Positions 1 through 7,673 are shown, numbered from the stretch's first letter. The stretch: 64,000 nucleotides of DNA from Xanthobacteraceae bacterium (GCA_023954195.1 JAMLIK010000001.1:992001-1056000); one strand, 5' to 3'. The notes: generated by a model not told the origin, from the letters alone. Numbers and translations are program-made.

Positions 1-2
1 TT

Positions 3-752
3 TTCGCTATCGTGCTCGGCGCGGCGCTGCTTGGCGGCGCGCCCCACGCCCACGCCATGGTCGGCGGCGCGCCCGCCGACGAGAACGGGCTCGGCCGCTT
101 CGTCGTCACCGTGGTCGGCTCACGCGGCAATTTCTGCTCCGGCGCGCTGATCGCCCCGGACATCGTGCTCACCGCCGCGCATTGCGTGCCGGCGGACGCC
201 ACGACCAAGATCGTCGCCTTCGACGCGCGGCGGCAGCCGACGCTGCTCGACGCGCGCCGCGTCGCCGCGCATCCGCATTACAACAGCGGCGGCATCGCCA
301 ATCACCGCGCCAGCGCCGACGTCGCGCTGGTGCAACTCGCGGCGCCGATGGCCGGCAAATCGGTCGCGCCGCTAGGCCACCCGCGCATGCCGATCAATGC
401 CGGCGCGCGCTTCACCGTGGCCGGCATCGGCGTCACCCGGCGCGGCGACGGCAAGAGCGGCGGCACCGTGCGCGCCGCCACGCTCGCCGCCACCGGCCGC
501 CCCGGCACGTTGCAGATCCGCCTGGTCGATCCCGCGACCAACAACGCCCGCGACGGGCTCGGCGCCTGCACCGGCGATTCCGGCGGCCCGGTGTTCGAGA
601 CGCAGGACGGCCGCGAGGTCGTGGTCGGCGTGGTGAGCTGGTCCACCGCCGCCGGCAACACGAGCGGCTGCGGCGGCCTCACCGGCGTGACGCCGCTGAC
701 GCTCTATCGCGACTGGATCGCGCGCACCGCGCAAGGCTGGCGCGGGCGTTAA
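3..752 (+). CDS. Secreted trypsin-like serine protease (S1 family), 5' end outside window
   Basis: Chymotrypsin-fold endopeptidase, probably exported. Counting from the GTG at 12, the catalytic triad is complete: His57 in TAAHC, Asp103 in SADVALVQL and Ser190 in GDSGGPV. The chain ends in the usual family C-terminal helix (LYRDWIARTAQ). The frame is open through base 3, and the first visible residues are the hydrophobic end of a signal peptide finishing near AHA, so the true start lies upstream of the window. Cysteines in FCSG/AHC and GACTGDSGG fit the family disulfides. The substrate cannot be told from the sequence. Confidence 0.9.
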   Translation, partial: FAIVLGAALLGGAPHAHAMVGGAPADENGLGRFVVTVVGSRGNFCSGALIAPDIVLTAAHCVPADATTKIVAFDARRQPTLLDARRVAAHPHYNSGGIANHRASADVALVQLAAPMAGKSVAPLGHPRMPINAGARFTVAGIGVTRRGDGKSGGTVRAATLAATGRPGTLQIRLVDPATNNARDGLGACTGDSGGPVFETQDGREVVVGVVSWSTAAGNTSGCGGLTGVTPLTLYRDWIARTAQGWRGR

Positions 753-801
753 GCTTTTTTAAAGACCCCGCGATAACCTCGGCGAATCATCGGAGAGCCG
801 G

Positions 802-1107
802 ATGTTTCGCCTGACCGCCCTGTCGCTCGCATGGATCGGCCTCACGGTCGCGGCCCACGCCGCCGACCTGCCGGCCTACGGCCGGCTCGGCGAAATCTTC
901 GTCGAGCCGCCGCCGCGCGTGGCCGCGCCACGCCCCCTCGTCAAGGATTTCGAGACGGTGTACGCGCCGGAAGTCGATATCCCGCCGCTGGTCAACGGCT
1001 ATTACGGCAAGCCGAACTCGTTCCGCTATCGCTCCTACTACGGCACCCCGCCGCACATCATCTTCGGCCGCCTGCCCTATGCCTGCGGCCGGTTCGGCTA
1101 TTGCTGA
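802..1107 (+). CDS. Small secreted protein of unknown function
   Basis: A 101-residue protein with a clear signal peptide: a hydrophobic stretch over residues 5-19, then AHA-ADLPAY as the likely cleavage site. The mature part is rich in Pro and Tyr and ends in a cysteine-containing segment (YACGRFGYC). The start is supported by GGAGAG about 6 bases upstream of the ATG. It reads the same way as the protease before it, about 50 bases downstream. I recognise no domain; it is probably a periplasmic protein restricted to this bacterial group. Confidence 0.7.
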   Translation: MFRLTALSLAWIGLTVAAHAADLPAYGRLGEIFVEPPPRVAAPRPLVKDFETVYAPEVDIPPLVNGYYGKPNSFRYRSYYGTPPHIIFGRLPYACGRFGYC

Positions 1108-1119
1108 AAGCGCCGGCGC

Positions 1120-1335
1120 TCAAGGGCGCATGAAGGCGAAATCGGTGTCGGGGTCGCAGTTCTCCGCCACGAAGCGCAGTTCCGACTGCACGTCGGCGAC
1201 GCTCCGCGCCTGAAGATACTGGTTGACGACGAGGCCGAGCAGCGCCCGGCACAGCGCGTCGGGATCGACGCCCGCGGCCGCGGCGTCATCGAGCGCCGCC
1301 TTGAAATGACGCTCCGCGATGGTGGCGGATGACAT
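1120..1335 (-). CDS. Small conserved hypothetical protein
   Basis: A 71-residue, probably cytoplasmic helical protein (MSSATIAERHFKAAL...). The ATG at 1335 is preferred over an upstream in-frame ATG at 1383 because AAAGGA lies six bases before it. The N-terminal half is Ala-rich and amphipathic, and the C-terminus is acidic. Its length and composition resemble the small helical proteins annotated as hypothetical in rhizobia. No function can be assigned. It converges with the small secreted protein gene at 802-1107. Confidence 0.6.
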   Translation of the reverse strand: MSSATIAERHFKAALDDAAAAGVDPDALCRALLGLVVNQYLQARSVADVQSELRFVAENCDPDTDFAFMRP

Positions 1336-1467
1336 GGTGATTCCTTTCGGCTTCGAGCCGCTTGTCGAAACACTACCTAGCATGGCCCGCCGGCCGGAAT
1401 TTGTCGCAGATCAAGGGGGGGCGCGTCTAAATCGATACCGCACGAAAGGCGTTCACCCCGTCATTCC

Positions 1468-1820
1468 TCACTTTGGAATGTAGACGCCCTCATCAAGATG
1501 CTCAATCGTCGATGCAGCGTCTGCATTCTGTGGCTGGATGCCGGAATCGCGGATATCCTCAAGGACCCTGCGCGCCCGATCAGGGTAGAGCGCAAGAACG
1601 GAATGGGCGGTCGACAATCGAACCTGCACGTTCGCATGTGACAGGAGCGGCAACAAAGCTCTCCGCTGATCGCCGGGCATTGCCTTAAGCGCGGCCCTTA
1701 CACGCTCCATCGCCTTGTACAGACGACTATATCTCGCGATATCGAGAATATAGACCGCGCGATATTGCGCGAGATCGATCTCGATGAACTACGCAACGAG
1801 AGCGCTCACGCGGACTTCAC
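1468..1820 (-). pseudogene. Decayed second copy of a DUF2019 (HEAT-like immunity) gene
   Basis: From base 1788 downward the minus strand reads FIEIDLAQY...RYSRLYKAM and continues into an 80-residue open stretch beginning at the ATG at 1710. All of it aligns with the intact DUF2019 gene next door (FHDIALAQD...RYNRLYKQM, GDQRRAL, VRL, LALYP/LAIYP, LEHIRD). Upstream, the frame is broken by TAG at 1789-1791, where the family usually has a Gln. The expected start (GTG AAG TCC GC at about 1820) lies in another frame, implying a small deletion. The 80-residue remnant could still be translated, but it lacks the first helices. Confidence 0.75.
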
Positions 1821-1857
1821 TCGCCTAGATCGACGTCGTCACTTAAGGATCCCTTTG

Positions 1858-2229
1858 TCAGGTCGGCACAAATGAACCATCGTCCAGCGATGAGAGCAGC
1901 ATTCCAGCGTCAAGCCGTTGCGGATCGGCACCCTCATCCCGGATATGTTCAAGCGTTCTGCGCGCGAGTTCCGGATAGATCGCCAATAGCGTGATTGCCG
2001 CTTTAAGTCGCACCTGCGGGTTATTTGATTCCAGAAATGGTCGAAGCGCGCGACGCTGATCCCCGGAACGGGATTTCAACGCATCACGAACTTCAACCAT
2101 CTGCTTGTAAAGTCTATTGTAGCGGCCTGTCTCGAAATTCCGACTTGCCCGATCCTGAGCCAGGGCAATGTCATGAAACCTTCTGACCAGGTCCTCCACG
2201 CTCAAACAATCGACTCCTCGTCTCGTCAT
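1858..2229 (-). CDS. DUF2019 protein, probable immunity/antitoxin partner of the preceding nuclease-like toxin
   Basis: A 123-residue all-helical protein with DUF2019 features: an N-terminal VEDLVRRFHDIALAQDRA-type helix, the LYKQM helix, GDQRRALRPF, NPQVRLKAA and LEHIRDEGADPQ, which together resemble two short HEAT-like repeats. Its ATG overlaps the TGA of the toxin-like gene (ATGA at 2226-2229), so the two are translationally coupled. DUF2019 genes are often found directly after toxin-like genes. An immunity role is inferred from this coupling and from the duplicated relic beside it. Base composition is visibly richer in A/T than the surroundings, which suggests acquisition. Confidence 0.75.
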   Translation of the reverse strand: MTRRGVDCLSVEDLVRRFHDIALAQDRASRNFETGRYNRLYKQMVEVRDALKSRSGDQRRALRPFLESNNPQVRLKAAITLLAIYPELARRTLEHIRDEGADPQRLDAGMLLSSLDDGSFVPT

Positions 2230-3110
2230 CGGAGAACTCCGACTTCCCGAAGCGCATTCAAGCCAATACGTCTTTGCTCATCGAAAATTTTATCACGAAG
2301 ATAATCCCGCGGTGAAAGATTTCCGAACCTCTCGTCCTGCCGAGAGTACCACGCATTGATCTCATAATGCTTCAAGGTAGGAATGCGAACAAGATTATCA
2401 ACGCTGTCAATTTGCTCACTGCCGAAGCGCGTACGGTTCTGTTCAAATTGGCCTACGATGTGATGATCCTGATAGCCGGCATCGCTTGGCAATGTCACGC
2501 GCTCCTGAAGCTCTTCTAAACTACGCGGCGGATCATTCGCCGTTTTTATCGCGTCCGTCAGGCCCTTGAGGTCCTCGGCCTGATCGAGCGCCCCCAGGAA
2601 CATACCGACGACCGGAGAATAGCGGCCGACGCGGCCTATCCACGAGACGGCGGAACGGACGAAATCCATTCTTTCGCTTCGCGTCTGCGGCCGCTGCTCC
2701 GGAATTGCCGGCGGCTCGTCCAGCGGCGGACCCTGGTTGTGGCCGATGCCTTCCGGCGGCTCGCCGGCGAGCTGCACGCCGTCGAGGTCGGTCTCATACG
2801 GGGCGATCTGGAACAGGTCGGAAAAGTCGTCGAGTTCGGAGAGATCACCGAACCCGACATTTCCCATCGGACCGGCGGAGCCGCCACCGCCATCGGTCCA
2901 TCGGCCGCCGCCCGGTTGGCCGGCCGGCACCCGCGGCTGGTTCGGATTGTACTTGCGCGACCGCCCCGGAAAGACGTCGGCGACGAAGACGCCCGGCGCG
3001 ATGAAACGATCCGCATCGGGCCGTATCCAGCGGTCGGCGTCGGGCCGCAGCCATCGCGCCTGCTGGTGGCCGATCCATGCGGCATCGCGGTCGCGCTGGC
3101 GCATGGGCAA
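2226..3110 (-). CDS. Two-part toxin-like protein: phage-type linker plus HNH-like nuclease C-terminus
   Basis: A 294-residue protein. Residues 1-50 hold a repeated RPDADRWI/RPDADRFI unit. Residues 54-72 carry a Gly-rich linker (YNPNQPRVPAGQPGGGRWT) common in rhizobial phage and toxin-like proteins, and residues 122-131 carry IGHNQGPPLD, another recurrent short motif. The C-terminal ~90 residues look like a His-Me/HNH nuclease: DHHIVGQ at 215-221, DNLVRIP at 238-244 and His248. The N-terminal half is GC-rich and the C-terminal half AT-richer, as in modular polymorphic toxins. It overlaps the DUF2019 gene by ATGA and follows the capsid gene. Nuclease activity is inferred, not shown. Confidence 0.65.
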   Translation of the reverse strand: MPMRQRDRDAAWIGHQQARWLRPDADRWIRPDADRFIAPGVFVADVFPGRSRKYNPNQPRVPAGQPGGGRWTDGGGGSAGPMGNVGFGDLSELDDFSDLFQIAPYETDLDGVQLAGEPPEGIGHNQGPPLDEPPAIPEQRPQTRSERMDFVRSAVSWIGRVGRYSPVVGMFLGALDQAEDLKGLTDAIKTANDPPRSLEELQERVTLPSDAGYQDHHIVGQFEQNRTRFGSEQIDSVDNLVRIPTLKHYEINAWYSRQDERFGNLSPRDYLRDKIFDEQRRIGLNALREVGVLR

Positions 3111-3135
3111 TCCTTTCGACCTGATGATGGATCAT

Positions 3136-3273
3136 CGTGTCGCGGACGCATCGCAACGCGCGGTCTTCCGCGTGGTGCGATGCAGAGCCGAGGCCGTCAC
3201 GATGCGCCGCCGTTGAAACGGTCCCAGGTCCGCGAAGCGGCATAAGCATGCCGCATCGCGCCCGGGACACGCG
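3136..3273. repeat. Dispersed palindromic repeat, family A, copy 1
   Basis: Begins with a degenerate TGTCGCGGACGCATCGCA and ends CGCATCGCGCCCGGGACACG, so its ends are inverted relative to each other. Inside are the paired segments GCGCGGTCTTCCGCGTGGTGCGATGC and CGGTCCCAGGTCCGCGAAGCGGC. Four related copies occur at 9028, 9559, 46108 and 59569. It lies between the capsid gene and the toxin-like gene. Confidence 0.75.
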
Positions 3274-3279
3274 GGGGGA

Positions 3280-4530
3280 TCAGCTCGCGGCGAACTTCAT
3301 CAGCTTGATGGCGTCGAAGTTCTGCACGCCGCCGCCGACCCGCTTGGTGATGTAGAACAGCACGTAGGGTTTCGCGGAATACGGGTCGCGCAGCACCCGC
3401 ACGCCGAGGCGATCGACGATCAGGTAGCCGCGCCGGAAATCGCCGAACGCAACCGACAATGAGTTCGCCGCGACGTCCGGCATGTCCTCGGCCTCGACCA
3501 GCGGGAAGGTCATCAGCGAGGCGCGCCCGCCGGCCTGCGCCGGCGGCTGCCACAGGTAGCCGCCGCCGGTGTCCTTGAACTTGCGGATCGCGGCCTGGGT
3601 CTTGCGGTTCATCACGAAGGCGGCGTTCTGGCGATAGCCGGCCTTCAGCGCGTAGATCAGGTCGATCAGCGCGTCCGAGGGATTGCTCGCGGCGAACGCG
3701 CCGGCCGCGCCGCTGGCGACATAGCCGAGCTTGCCCCAAACCCAGGAGGCGTTGGCGACGGTGTCGTATTGCAGAAAACCCTTCGGCTTGTTGGTGCCGT
3801 TGCCGTTGACGAAGGCGGCGCCCTCCTGCACGGCGAAGGTCAGTTCCACCTCGGCGGCGATCCACTCGTCGATGTTGACGGCGGCGTCGTCGAGCAGGGC
3901 CGCGGTCGCCGCCGGCATGGCGTAAAGCTCCATCGCCGGAAAGCTGAGCGCATCGAGCGTCGCCGAGGCGGTCTGCGGCCGCGCCTCGGTCTCGCCGACC
4001 CAGCCGGTCGCCGGGCCCGCGGTCATGAATGGCTTCTTGTAGACGCCGCCGGAAATCTCGCGCACCGAGGCGAGCCCCCGGATCGGCGAGATTCCCGACA
4101 GTCGCCGCCCGATCTCGTGTTCGAGTTCGGGCGGCACCAGATAGCCGCCGTCGGCGTCGCTGCCCGCCGACATCGCCTTGGTTTCCAGCGCCCGCAACGC
4201 CCCCGCCTCGCCGCCACGCAGATAGGCGTCGAACGCGCTCTTGCGCTCGCGCGCGGCGGTGTCGGTGGCGGGCTTGCCGCGCCCTTCGAGCGTGGGCCGC
4301 GCCTGGCGCAGCGCCAGTTCGTCCATCCGCCGGGTCTGGCGGTCGAGCGCCAGGTTGATGCGATCGACCTTCTCCTCCAGCAGCACGTCGCCGCGCTTGC
4401 GCTCCAGCGCGCTGAGGCGCTCGTCATTGGCGGACTTGAAGTCCTCGAAGGTCGCGCGCAGCTCGTCGAAGCCGTCGCGCGCGATGCCGGACTTGTGCTC
4501 CGGCGCGCTCTGGATGATATCGAAGTCCAT
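3280..4530 (-). CDS. HK97-type major capsid protein
   Basis: A 416-residue phage coat protein that assembles the icosahedral head. Residues about 15-90 form the charged coiled-coil scaffolding (delta) region; the rest is the HK97 coat fold, with the typical GGYLVPPELEHEI segment, GNGTNKPKGFL in the middle, and a FGDFRRGYLIVDRLGVRVLRDPYS...VLFYITKRVGG ending. The start at 4530 (MDFDII) follows AGGAG by seven bases; the frame is open further upstream but has no comparable signal. In gene-transfer-agent clusters this gene directly follows the prohead protease. Here about 2 kb of oppositely oriented DNA separates them. Confidence 0.93.
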   Translation of the reverse strand: MDFDIIQSAPEHKSGIARDGFDELRATFEDFKSANDERLSALERKRGDVLLEEKVDRINLALDRQTRRMDELALRQARPTLEGRGKPATDTAARERKSAFDAYLRGGEAGALRALETKAMSAGSDADGGYLVPPELEHEIGRRLSGISPIRGLASVREISGGVYKKPFMTAGPATGWVGETEARPQTASATLDALSFPAMELYAMPAATAALLDDAAVNIDEWIAAEVELTFAVQEGAAFVNGNGTNKPKGFLQYDTVANASWVWGKLGYVASGAAGAFAASNPSDALIDLIYALKAGYRQNAAFVMNRKTQAAIRKFKDTGGGYLWQPPAQAGGRASLMTFPLVEAEDMPDVAANSLSVAFGDFRRGYLIVDRLGVRVLRDPYSAKPYVLFYITKRVGGGVQNFDAIKLMKFAAS

Positions 4531-4634
4531 GGGGTTCTCCTGGTGGGTGACGGGGGTGAATGAGTTGCCGCGACGCGCTTCAACTTCGGCGCGCCATGCG
4601 CTACAACCCGGCGCGGCCAACCTGCATCCGGGCC

Positions 4635-4662
4635 AAGCCATGCGTTTCAAGCCATGCGTTTC
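4635..4662. repeat. Perfect 14-bp tandem duplication at a start codon
   Basis: AAGCCATGCGTTTC occurs twice without a gap (4635-4648 and 4649-4662). Both copies contain ATGCGTTTC; only the second ATG (4654) is in frame with the membrane protein gene. Confidence 0.9.
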
Positions 4663-4941
4663 CTGATTTTCGTCTGGGTCCTGCTCGCGGTGTCGAGCCT
4701 AGGCGCCGCGTGGTACGCGATGCGCCCCGACCGGCGCGGCGGCGCCTGGCTCGGCATCGCGCTCGCCGCCGTGCTGCTCGGCCTGTTCTCGGCCTCGTTC
4801 TGGCTGTTCGGCACCAGCGTCGACAAATCCTTCGTCGCGGTGGTCCGCTACTTCTTCGACTGGGGCATGGCGGCCGGCGGCGCGGCGATCTGCGTCGGCG
4901 CCATCGCCGGGCTGGCGCTGGCGCTGGCCTACAAGCGATGA
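4654..4941 (+). CDS. Small three-span inner-membrane protein
   Basis: A 95-residue hydrophobic protein with predicted membrane spans near residues 2-20, 33-53 and 68-92, and a short charged loop (MRPDRRGG) after the first. It overlaps the next gene by ATGA (4938-4941), so the pair is probably co-translated. Both genes run opposite to the phage-head genes around them. The start ATG lies in the second copy of a 14-bp tandem duplication. No family is recognised. Confidence 0.65.
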   Translation: MRFLIFVWVLLAVSSLGAAWYAMRPDRRGGAWLGIALAAVLLGLFSASFWLFGTSVDKSFVAVVRYFFDWGMAAGGAAICVGAIAGLALALAYKR

Positions 4942-6524
4942 CCGGCGTCACGATCAGCCGCGCGACAGCGGCGCGGCTGGCACTGGCCGGCGCCGTTCTG
5001 CTCAGCCTCGCCTTGCTGCCGCTCTACGTGCGGGTCGCCGGGCACTATCCGCGAACGGCGGACCAGATCAATTACGTCTTCGCCGGCATCGACGCCGCGC
5101 AAGGCAATTGGCGGCTGCTCGACTGGCGGATGACCAGCACCAACTTCCTGACCTCGGACGTCGCCCTGACCGCGATCGTCGTCGCCGTCGCCGGCGCATT
5201 CGGCGTCAGCCCGACCGCTCCGGCCCTGCTGCTGTGGCTGCCCGCCATCATATGGTGGCTTTTGGTGATGACCGCCGCCGCCGTCATCGTGCTGTTCAGG
5301 CCGGACCGGCGGGCGCGAACGGCCGGCATCGCCATCATCGCCGCGACGCTGGCGTTTCCGCTGATGCGCGACGAGGAGATGCATTTCATCACGCTCTCGG
5401 CCATTCACATCGGGACCATCGGCTACGCCCTGTCGGCGTTTCTCTGCGCGACCGGCGCGCTCCACGCACGCAGCCGCCGCGCATTCGCCGCGTGGTGCGC
5501 CGGGCTTTTCATCGTCCTTCTCGCCGGCTGCTTCGGCGACGACCTGTTGTTGTTCGTCGGGGCGCTGCCGATGGCGGCGCTGTTCCTCGTCAGCGACGTC
5601 CCGCCGGCGCGGCGCATCGCCGTGGTCGGCGTTGCCGCGATGGCGGCCGTGGCGGCGAAACTGCTGCTGATCCTCAACGCGGCCACCGGCGGCTTCGTCA
5701 TGGCGTTCCCGCCGACGCGCTTCGCCCGTTTCGAGGACCTCTTTCAAAACGTCTCCATCAGCATCCGCTCGGTCTTCGTATGGTTCAGTTCGAACTTCTT
5801 CGGCCGCGAGGTTCGTGACGCGATTCCCGAGCTGCTGCATCTGCCGCTGCTGCTCGCCGCCGTCATCGTCGCGGCCGATGCGATGCGGCGGATCTTTCAT
5901 CGCCGACCGATCGATCCGGACCGTCGCGTCGCCACGCTGTCGCTGCTGCTCGTGGCCGCTGCCGCGATCAATCTCGCCGCGCTGGTGTTCAGCGACCGGA
6001 TCGCGCTGGAAAACAACCCCGTCGCCGCGGCGCGTTATCTGATGCCGCTGTGGGTCTATCTGGCGGTCCTGCTGGCGCTGAACCGGACATGGTCGTGGCG
6101 GCTGCTGCCGGTCGCGGTTCTGGCGCTGGCGGTGACCATCGTCACCAACTGGCCGATCTATGCGACGCGCGGCACCACGCCGATCGAACCCTGGCAACAG
6201 GCGATCACACAACGGCTGATCCAGGAGGGCATGGATTTCGGGCTGACGTCCTATTGGGACAGCGGCGTGATCGACTTCGCCTCCGGCGGAAAAATCCAAA
6301 CCGCCTACATGTCGACGTGGCCGGACGGACAGCTGCGGCCTCAAGTCCAGATCCACAAGAACTATCACCTGCCCGATCTGGCGCGGACCGATTTCTTCGT
6401 CCTCGTCCCGCGCCCGCCGCAGACCTTCACCGAGGACGACATTCTCAAGGCGCTCGGCCGCGAGACCGAACGCTTCGCCACCGACCGATACACCGTTCTG
6501 CTGTACCGGCGGGGTTCGCCGTAA
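4938..6524 (+). CDS. Polytopic membrane protein, GT-C glycosyltransferase-like
   Basis: A 528-residue inner-membrane protein with about ten hydrophobic spans and a soluble C-terminal ~110 residues ending DRYTVLLYRRGSP. The first periplasmic loop (GHYPRTADQINYVFAGIDAAQG) is acidic and sits directly after span 1, the layout of GT-C lipid-linked-sugar transferases, but no diagnostic motif is certain. Translation is coupled to the small membrane protein upstream. The insertion direction and the truncated ORF at its downstream edge suggest that this pair entered the phage-head module as cargo. Alternatives are an O-antigen-type or other envelope-modification protein. Confidence 0.6.
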   Translation: MTGVTISRATAARLALAGAVLLSLALLPLYVRVAGHYPRTADQINYVFAGIDAAQGNWRLLDWRMTSTNFLTSDVALTAIVVAVAGAFGVSPTAPALLLWLPAIIWWLLVMTAAAVIVLFRPDRRARTAGIAIIAATLAFPLMRDEEMHFITLSAIHIGTIGYALSAFLCATGALHARSRRAFAAWCAGLFIVLLAGCFGDDLLLFVGALPMAALFLVSDVPPARRIAVVGVAAMAAVAAKLLLILNAATGGFVMAFPPTRFARFEDLFQNVSISIRSVFVWFSSNFFGREVRDAIPELLHLPLLLAAVIVAADAMRRIFHRRPIDPDRRVATLSLLLVAAAAINLAALVFSDRIALENNPVAAARYLMPLWVYLAVLLALNRTWSWRLLPVAVLALAVTIVTNWPIYATRGTTPIEPWQQAITQRLIQEGMDFGLTSYWDSGVIDFASGGKIQTAYMSTWPDGQLRPQVQIHKNYHLPDLARTDFFVLVPRPPQTFTEDDILKALGRETERFATDRYTVLLYRRGSP

Positions 6525-6695
6525 ATCCGGGAGCCGCCGGCGGATCGACGCGCGCGATCCCAGCACCGCCACGATGTGCTCCGGCTCGGTCGGGTGATCG
6601 GTCCAGATCCGGACGCGGGTGAAGTGACCGGGCAGCTCGGCGCGGAACAGAATGTCGCGCTCGGTCGCGCGCGCGCCAGTTGAACGCATCATCAT
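6525..6695 (-). pseudogene. N-terminal part of a small phage-cluster protein, truncated at the membrane-gene insert
   Basis: The ATG at 6695 overlaps the TGA of the prohead protease (ATGA), which is the spacing expected of a genuine next gene in the operon. The sequence is protein-like for about 50 residues (MMMRSTGARATERDILF, then LPGHFTRVRIWTDHPTEPE). It then runs without a natural stop into DNA antisense to the membrane protein gene ending at 6524. I read it as the N-terminal remnant of a small head-module gene cut by the insert. Its function is unknown. Confidence 0.5.
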
Positions 6696-7219
6696 GCGCT
6701 CGCCGCGGCGCGCCACGCCCGCTCGGCTGCCGCGCGGTGCCGCGAGGGGCGCGGCGCGCCGGCCGTCTTCACGGTGGCGACGCGCGCGCCGGCGAGCAGC
6801 GGGAAGGTGACGACGGAGATTTCCCAGAGATCGACCTGATGCAGCCGGCGCACGCGCGAGCGCGGATCGATACGGCCGCGCACCGTGCGGTAGCCGATCG
6901 ACAAGCCGTCGATCGCGCCCGCGCGCAGCAGCGCCAGCAGTTCGCGCGCGCGGCCCACGTCGGGAATGAGTTTGCCGCGCGCATACAGCCCGCGAATATC
7001 CTCGCGCAATTCCAGCCAGATGCCGATCGGCTCGTTGGGATCGTGCTGGAACAGCATCGGGATCTTGCGCAGGCCGCGCTGCCGCAGCGTCTGCGCGAAC
7101 GCGCCGGGCATCATCATGTCGCGCGCCTGGTCGAGTTCGCCGAACAGGCTGGCGTAGCCTTCGATGACGCCGTCCTGCGACAGCGCCAGGCGCGAGGCCG
7201 ATGGCATGGGGGCGTGCAT
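6692..7219 (-). CDS. HK97 family prohead (maturation) protease
   Basis: A 175-residue U35-type serine protease that trims the capsid scaffold during head maturation. Typical features are EGYASLFGELDQARDMMMPGAF near the N-terminus, the PMLFQHDPNEPIG segment with the catalytic-type His, GLSIGYR with the Ser, and LWEISVVTFP. The start at 7219 has GAGGA about five bases upstream; an extended upstream reading frame lacks protein-like sequence. It is followed by an ATGA overlap with a truncated small gene, and preceded by two small genes and the portal. Confidence 0.9.
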   Translation of the reverse strand: MHAPMPSASRLALSQDGVIEGYASLFGELDQARDMMMPGAFAQTLRQRGLRKIPMLFQHDPNEPIGIWLELREDIRGLYARGKLIPDVGRARELLALLRAGAIDGLSIGYRTVRGRIDPRSRVRRLHQVDLWEISVVTFPLLAGARVATVKTAGAPRPSRHRAAAERAWRAAASA

Positions 7220-7269
7220 GAGCGTCCTCGCGGGCTGCGGGGTAATGGACGACGACAGCGGGGAAAGAA

Positions 7270-7470
7270 TCAGCGCGCGCGCTTGGCCGGCTTGCGGCGC
7301 GGCGGCGGCTTCGGATGCGCCGGGCGCGCGGGCTTCACCGGGGCCTTGCGTTGAATGCCGTCGAGATGGCGCAGGAATTCGCGAAACACGGTGAGGTGGC
7401 CGGCGCCGCGCCGGGCGGCGGATTTGGCGTCCGGCCGCAACGTCCGCATCATGCTGTGCAGGGTGTCCAT
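7270..7470 (-). CDS. Small basic protein of the phage-head module
   Basis: A 66-residue protein whose C-terminal half is a Pro/Lys/Arg-rich tail (PARPAHPKPPPRRKPAKR). Its ATG shares one base with the TGA of the preceding 67-residue gene (TGATG at 7468-7472), so it is translationally coupled within the portal-to-protease interval. The basic tail could bind nucleic acid or the acidic capsid interior, but that is only a guess. No family is recognised. Confidence 0.55.
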   Translation of the reverse strand: MDTLHSMMRTLRPDAKSAARRGAGHLTVFREFLRHLDGIQRKAPVKPARPAHPKPPPRRKPAKRAR

Positions 7471-7673
7471 CAGTCGTGATCCTCAAAAGACTTGCCGCTG
7501 GCGCGGCGGTTGAAGCGCGACAGTTCGCGGATGAAATCGTCGAAGCGGCGCGAGGCGCTGGCGAGTTCGCGCAGCGTGAACACCAGCGCGCCGCTCGCGG
7601 CGGCCGCCCACAGGAACAGCGCCAGATGCGCCAGATCGCCCCGCGCGACGAAGGTGTGGATCAATTCGGACAT
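7470..7673 (-). CDS. Small single-span protein between portal and protease (GTA-type small gene)
   Basis: A 67-residue protein with one hydrophobic helix (residues ~16-36, LALFLWAAAASGALVFTL) followed by a charged helix (RRFDDFIRELSRFNRRA). Alphaproteobacterial gene-transfer-agent clusters commonly have a small gene of this kind between portal and prohead protease. It overlaps the next gene by one base. Its role in head assembly is not known. Confidence 0.65.
   Translation of the reverse strand: MSELIHTFVARGDLAHLALFLWAAAASGALVFTLRELASASRRFDDFIRELSRFNRRASGKSFEDHD

Noticed and set aside
750-764. TTAAGCTTTTTTAA as a CtrA site or terminator after the serine protease
   Set aside because: Spacing between the TTAA half-sites is six, not seven, and no GC stem precedes the T-run.
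4929-6716. A 595-codon minus-strand frame across the membrane protein gene
   Set aside because: Apart from its first ~57 codons, it is antisense to a convincing polytopic membrane protein and has Arg/Gln/His-rich, non-protein-like composition.
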